Assembly (NCBI RefSeq): GCF_900566085.1
Contig: NZ_UPHT01000183.1
Location: forward strand, 1 to 35,642
Length of the DNA: 35,642 nt
Source: Mycobacterium attenuatum
GTDB lineage: Bacteria; Actinomycetota; Actinomycetes; Mycobacteriales; Mycobacteriaceae
Reading direction: 5' to 3'
In this document: one piece after another, positions 32,055 through 35,642 of the stretch
How the letters are laid out: every line of letters starts with the position of its first letter
How positions within the stretch are numbered: the stretch's first letter is position 1
Position numbers and translations under genes: made by a program
The notes under the pieces: generated by a model
Told to the model about the DNA's origin: nothing
Databases searched by the model: none
What the model saw: the letters and a program-made list of their open reading frames with translations, nothing else

Positions 32055-33116
32055 GTGTCCAACGATGTGGATCCGCAATCGCCGGGACCTGAGCCTGATC
32101 CGTTTTGTGATGTGCGTTCCGGGGGGTCGCCGGGGCAGCTTCGGGGCACCAATGACATCGAGCCCGGCGGGACAGGTGCGCAACCGGGCGGCTTCGCCGA
32201 CTCCGACTCCACCTCACCATCGAAAGAGCCTGTCCCCGAATACTTTTCCACCCCTAGCGGGCCGCCGCTGCCGCCGTTGATCGAGGCGTTTCCGGGCCAT
32301 CACGAGGTGCTGCAGCCGCCGAAGCCTCCGAAGAAGACCGCCGCGAGGGTCGTCGGTTCCCGGCGGATCCGATGGCCGGCCGTGGCCGTCGGCGTGGCCG
32401 GCGGTGCCGTGATCCTGGTGGTGGTGATGAGCACCGTGCTGCTGACAAATCGGCACGGGACGAAGCCGCGCCACAGTGCTGCGCCACCGACGACGACGGT
32501 GGCCCCGCCTGCGAGCACCTCGCCGCCGCCGACCCTGACGACGCCCGACCAACTGAACGGCATTCTGCTCAGTGCGGACGACGTCAACGTGATCATGGGC
32601 GCTTCAACCATTCAACTGATCGATTCCTACGAGCAGCTGGATCCCACGCCCATAACCGTGTCGAACCCCGACTGCCAAGGGGCGCTTTATGCGATGCAGG
32701 GGCCGGCGTATGCGGGCAGCGGCCAGACCGCGGTGAGAGCCCAAGTCTTGTCGGAGCCGGGCCGTGTCCATGCGCACTGGGTCAACCAGGCGGCGGTCAC
32801 TTTTGCGTCCGCCGATGACGCCACTCGCTTCGTCCAGACTTCGACCGACAAGTGGAAGAACTGCGCCAACCGGACGGTCAGCGTCACAAACAGCAAGGGC
32901 GAAACCTTCAGGTGGTCTTTCACCAGCCTCAGCGGCAGACCTCCGAATATCTCGTTGAACGACCTCCAGGAAGGAGCCAGTAACAACTGGGGCTGCCAGC
33001 ATGCGTTGAGCGCGGTGTTCAATGTGGTAATCGACGTCAACGCGTGCGGGTACCACATCGCCGATGAAGGTCGTCAGTTAGCCGACAAAATGGTCGCCAA
33101 AGTCGCTGGGCGATAG
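32055..33116 (+). CDS. Second orphan PknH-like sensor protein, tandem duplicate of the gene at 30410
   Basis: A 353-residue protein from GTG 32055 with GGGAGG upstream. Its first 60 residues are nearly identical to those of the product of 30410, with the DPF at 15-17 retained and Cys18 replacing Arg. GPPLPPLIEAFPG lies at 69-81. The TM helix (about 109-135) and sensor domain follow with all four Cys kept (NPDCQGA, WKNCANRTVSV, WGCQHA, NACGYH). The ligand-facing half has changed more (STIQLIDSYEQLDPTPI against SSMTASKTYEEMDPIS), which suggests a shifted specificity. The duplication includes the promoter, so the copies are probably expressed alike. Confidence 0.85.
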   Translation: MSNDVDPQSPGPEPDPFCDVRSGGSPGQLRGTNDIEPGGTGAQPGGFADSDSTSPSKEPVPEYFSTPSGPPLPPLIEAFPGHHEVLQPPKPPKKTAARVVGSRRIRWPAVAVGVAGGAVILVVVMSTVLLTNRHGTKPRHSAAPPTTTVAPPASTSPPPTLTTPDQLNGILLSADDVNVIMGASTIQLIDSYEQLDPTPITVSNPDCQGALYAMQGPAYAGSGQTAVRAQVLSEPGRVHAHWVNQAAVTFASADDATRFVQTSTDKWKNCANRTVSVTNSKGETFRWSFTSLSGRPPNISLNDLQEGASNNWGCQHALSAVFNVVIDVNACGYHIADEGRQLADKMVAKVAGR

Positions 33117-33245
33117 CACGATCCGACGTGGGTCGACGGCGCCTTCCGGAGGGTCGGGGGAGGCGTCCTTGTTGGGTGGTTAGGCAAACGGGCAGACGTT
33201 CGCAGGTGTCGAGCCCGGGTCGGAACGGGTAGGACTAGGGGTGTG

Positions 33246-33731
33246 ATGAACAAGCAGGAGTTGCTTCGAGAGCTTGGCCATCCCGGCGCCCAGACGCTGC
33301 TCTCCGGATCCATGGCCCGGCTCGCCTACAACGGACACGACGGCTTCCCGAGGGTCATCCCCGTCGGGTTCCACTGGACCGGTGAACGCATCGTTGTCTC
33401 GACGGCACCGACCTCTCCGAAAGCACGCGCACTTTCGTCTCGCCCGCATGTCGCAGTGACGATCGATACCGGCTCCACGCCCGAGGAGGCCAAGGCCCTC
33501 CTTGTGCGCGGCCTTGCCACACTGGAAACCGTCGACGGCGTTACCGACGAGTATCTGGCAGCGGCGCGCAGGTCCATGAGCGGACCCCAACTTGCCGAGT
33601 TCGAACGCAACGTGCAGTCGACATATCAGCAGATGGCGCGAATCTCGATTGAGCCGCTGTGGGCGCGGTTCTATGACTTCGGCGCAGGCCGATTACCCGC
33701 TTTCCTCGCCGATCTCGTCAGCGATGGTTAG
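33246..33731 (+). CDS. Pyridoxamine 5'-phosphate oxidase-like (FMN/F420-type split-barrel) protein
   Basis: A 161-residue protein; ATG 33246 is chosen, with an adjacent GTG at 33243 as an alternative. The N-terminal half shows the split-barrel pattern: LSGSMARLAYNGHDGFPRVIPVGFHWTG, IVVSTAPTSPKARAL, VAVTIDTG. It then gives LLVRGLATLE and ends in WARFYDFGAGRLPAFL. Such proteins bind flavin or coenzyme F420 and reduce or bind small molecules. Mycobacteria have many, and the substrate cannot be told from sequence. It is unrelated in function to its neighbours as far as can be seen. Confidence 0.8.
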   Translation: MNKQELLRELGHPGAQTLLSGSMARLAYNGHDGFPRVIPVGFHWTGERIVVSTAPTSPKARALSSRPHVAVTIDTGSTPEEAKALLVRGLATLETVDGVTDEYLAAARRSMSGPQLAEFERNVQSTYQQMARISIEPLWARFYDFGAGRLPAFLADLVSDG

Positions 33732-33869
33732 CCGCATCAGGTCCGTATCGCGTCATGGAATCACTGTGGGTCGGCCAACGCCGCGGGTGATCGCGCTCGC
33801 CGAAATTCCCCACTGAAGCTGGCGGATTCCACTCAACGTCGCAACACCGAAGACCATTCGGAGGTTGTC

Positions 33870-34037
33870 ATGGAGTCGGAACGGAAGACCCGGGGACGGG
33901 GACGTCCTAGGGGTGGAACGCTGGTCGACGAGCAGGAGCGGTTCGGCCGGCTGATCGCCCAAGGAGTCCGCAACTCGCAGGCGTGTCGGATTGTAGGGAT
34001 CGACCGCAGGACGGGGACACGCTGGCGCTCCGGGCGC
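33870..34037 (+). pseudogene. IS30-family transposase, N-terminal fragment
   Basis: From ATG 33870 the frame gives MESERKTRGRGRPRGG, then VDEQERFGRLIAQGVRNSQACRIVGIDRRTGTRWRSGR. This is the helix-turn-helix start of actinobacterial IS30 transposases. The match ends at RWRSGR (34037). The frame then runs on into antisense of another gene and stops at 34100. The DDE catalytic domain is absent, so the fragment is inactive. Confidence 0.75.
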
Positions 34038-34533
34038 GTGGTGGTGGCTCCTTTTCCGCTTCGGTCGATGCCGGAGTGGCGCCGCCTGTCTTGGCTTTGA
34101 CGGCGCTGGAAACGCGCAAGGCAGAGATAGCGGCAGCATAGTCGCGGGTGGGGACGGAATAAGATTCAAGGAACTCGCGTAGATCGTCTGGCGCTATACT
34201 TGGGCAATACGGTTGCAAGCGCCAGATAGCATCTCGCAATTCGATAACTGTATGCTGCAGTTGCAGCGTACTTTTTCGTGGTCCACACCCGTCGAGTACG
34301 TCAGAATAGAAAATACTGCTCGGAACCGCAGCGGTGAGGCATGCTCGCACCGGCTGTAATTTCTTCCAGGTGCGGCTGGTCGAGTCCAACCCAAATTTAG
34401 CAAGTATTAATATTCCCAAAGGTATTGCGCCGAGCGCAGAGACGACGGCTGGAATGAAGAAACAAATTATGCGGTTTGTCATCAGCCGGTAGTCGGCTGT
34501 ATCGGTCCAACTGAGCTTGTCGAACAGCGGCAA
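34038..34533 (-). pseudogene. C-terminal fragment resembling MAB_1171c-family (DUF6545) membrane protein
   Basis: The minus-strand frame from 34533 shows a TM helix (about 20-46, ICFFIPAVVSALGAIPLGIL), then TWKKLQPVRACLTAAVPS, TVIELRDAIWRLQPYCPS and DYAAAISALRVSSAV. The pattern W..L.P....LT.AVP ... IE(L/I)RD....L.PY is what I recall for the C-terminal domain of MAB_1171c-type putative transporters. The multi-TM N-terminus is missing, and the C-terminus runs into the inverted IS30 fragment at about 34037. The DNA here is visibly AT-richer than its surroundings. I treat it as a dead remnant of transferred DNA. Confidence 0.5.
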
Positions 34534-34540
34534 AATTAAC
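34150..34540. other. AT-richer island
   Basis: This stretch contains runs such as TTAGCAAGTATTAATATTCCC that are out of character for the window. By eye the composition is near half GC, against roughly two thirds elsewhere. It coincides with the MAB_1171c-like remnant and supports foreign origin. Confidence 0.6.
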
Positions 34541-34639
34541 CATTGGTGCGGCCATCACGAACGACATGGGCACCTCCCAGCGTGCGGCCAAGGGTGCAGT
34601 TTCTCTCGCTTGAACGATGCTGCCGCGGAGGTCCCTTGG

Positions 34640-35642
34640 TCATGGCTGTCCGTTGATCCCGTCCTGCCCGAAGAGTAGCCCGCCGGTTCCGCCGGCGCCG
34701 CCCGTTCCGCCGCCGGTAGCAGCGGCGGAGCTGCCGCCGGCGCCGCCGGCGCCACCGGTGCCTAGCAGGCCGGCGGCCCCGCCGGCACCACCGGTTAGGC
34801 CGGTTGAGCCGGATCCGCCCGCACCACCGTCGCCGAGCAGCCATCCACCGGGTGCACCCGCTTGACCAGAGCCGGTCGATCCCGGCAGGCCGTTACCGAT
34901 GAGAGGGCGCCCGGTGACTGCCTGGACCGGCGCATTGACCGCGCTGAGCGCCTGCTGCTGCAGGGTGTGAAGGGGTGAAGTGCTGGTCGGAGCATTGAAT
35001 CCGTCTGCTCCTAGCAGCAGGCCGCTGATGCCACCAGCGCCGGTTGCTCCTGGTGTCGGGCCAAACCCGCCGTTGCCGCCGTTGCCGCCATTGCCGATGA
35101 GCACGCCGTTACCCCCGGTGCCTCCGGGACCACCGGTAGTAGCGCCTTCCCCGCCGGCGCCGCCGGCCCCACCATTGCCGACTAGCAGACCTGCCCTGCC
35201 ACCCGTACCGCCAATCCCGCCAGCGCCCACAAAGGTGGACCCCCCTAGACCGCCGCTTCCCCCGGAGCCCAGTGCACCCGCGTTGCCGCCCATCCCGCCG
35301 GCCCCACCGTGACCGCTGATACTGGTTCCGCCGGTGCCGCCGGCCCCACCGTTTGATAAGAACAGGCCGGCGCTGCCACCGGCGCCACCGGCACCGCCGG
35401 GTCCTGCGACACTAAATCCGCCGGTTCCGCCGGCTCCGCCGGCGCCGAACAGCAGCCCGGCGTTGCCGCCGGCGCCACCTGTCGCGCCGGGTGCCGGACC
35501 GAATTCGAGTCCGGCAGCGCCGCCGGCACCGCCGGGACCGCCCAACAGTCCGCCGTTGCCGCCGGCGCCGCCATCGCCGGCCGTTGTCGACCCCAGCCCT
35601 CCGTTGCCCCCGTTACCGCCGCCCGCTCCTACCAGCCCGGCA
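34640..35642 (-). CDS. PE_PGRS family protein, C-terminal part (5' end beyond the right edge)
   Basis: The minus-strand frame is open from the window edge to a stop at 34640, at least 333 residues. It is dominated by GGAGG, GGTGG and GGNGG repeats, the PGRS signature of cell-envelope-associated proteins of slow-growing mycobacteria. Midway it contains the linker STSPLHTLQQQALSAVN, then APVQAVTGRPLIGNG, followed by about 90 more residues of Gly-rich sequence and the end LLFGQDGINGQP. In ordinary PE_PGRS proteins that linker follows the PE domain and precedes the repeats, so its position here, after at least 200 repeat residues, is unusual. The PE domain must lie outside the window. Function unknown. 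Confidence 0.85.
   Translation of the reverse strand, partial: AGLVGAGGGNGGNGGLGSTTAGDGGAGGNGGLLGGPGGAGGAAGLEFGPAPGATGGAGGNAGLLFGAGGAGGTGGFSVAGPGGAGGAGGSAGLFLSNGGAGGTGGTSISGHGGAGGMGGNAGALGSGGSGGLGGSTFVGAGGIGGTGGRAGLLVGNGGAGGAGGEGATTGGPGGTGGNGVLIGNGGNGGNGGFGPTPGATGAGGISGLLLGADGFNAPTSTSPLHTLQQQALSAVNAPVQAVTGRPLIGNGLPGSTGSGQAGAPGGWLLGDGGAGGSGSTGLTGGAGGAAGLLGTGGAGGAGGSSAAATGGGTGGAGGTGGLLFGQDGINGQP
34640..35642 (-). repeat. PGRS GC-rich repeat tract
   Basis: Imperfect GGCGGCNCCGGCGGC-type repeats run through the whole coding segment, interrupted at about 34840-35010 by the GRPLI linker. Such tracts recombine readily and are prone to assembly error. Confidence 0.85.

Overview
The window is high-GC actinobacterial DNA. 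It very probably comes from a slow-growing Mycobacterium. The evidence is a PE_PGRS gene at the right edge with a GRPLI linker motif, orphan extracellular sensor domains of the mycobacterial Ser/Thr-kinase type (PknH-like), RDD/DUF2510 and DUF4190 membrane proteins, IS481 and IS30 remnants, and leaderless-looking starts. I cannot name the species. It is an accessory, rearranged region: gene fragments, mobile-element debris and repeats surround one long intact operon.

Layout. 1-1450: the 5' end of an IS481-type element, followed by about 1.3 kb with no gene I can support well. 1485-3475: a two-gene type II restriction-modification system (beta-class SPPY methyltransferase, then a PD-(D/E)XK endonuclease, overlapping by 4 bp). 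3675-9674: two WD40 membrane proteins in divergent orientation, each with 14 repeats, which could fold as two seven-bladed propellers. The second is an N-terminally truncated STAND-type protein and abuts an inverted fragment of a secreted sensor domain. 9863-10930: a DUF2510-RDD membrane protein. 10959-12464 (minus): a single-pass protein with two tandem extracellular sensor domains.

12663-30276 (plus) is the centre of interest: two DUF4190-type membrane proteins lead into a seven-gene, nearly gapless operon. In order it encodes a small membrane protein, an exported membrane-anchored vWA protein, a large tubulin/FtsZ-like protein, an 872-residue two-TM protein of no family I recognise, a beta-sandwich (FnIII-like) protein, a GAP1-type GTPase-associated protein, a cytosolic vWA protein, and finally a zinc-ribbon P-loop GTPase of the DO-GTPase2 type. 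(Counting the small membrane protein makes eight genes.) This resembles the GTPase-centred conflict-system class. I infer a membrane-spanning machine that couples outside sensing to a GTP-driven cytosolic tubulin-like component.

30410-33116: two tandemly duplicated PknH-sensor-like proteins. They share a cytoplasmic tail motif (GPPLPP.IEAFPG, at residue 69 in each) with the double-sensor protein on the other side of the operon. Recurrent DPF tripeptides occur in the predicted cytoplasmic tails across the locus. Both features suggest that the flanking sensors belong to the same system. 33246-33731: a PNPOx-like flavoprotein. 33870-34533: an IS30 fragment fused head to tail with an AT-richer remnant of a MAB_1171c-like membrane protein. 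34640-35642 (minus): the 3' part of a PE_PGRS gene with an unusually placed GRPLI linker. I saw no tRNA, rRNA or CRISPR array.
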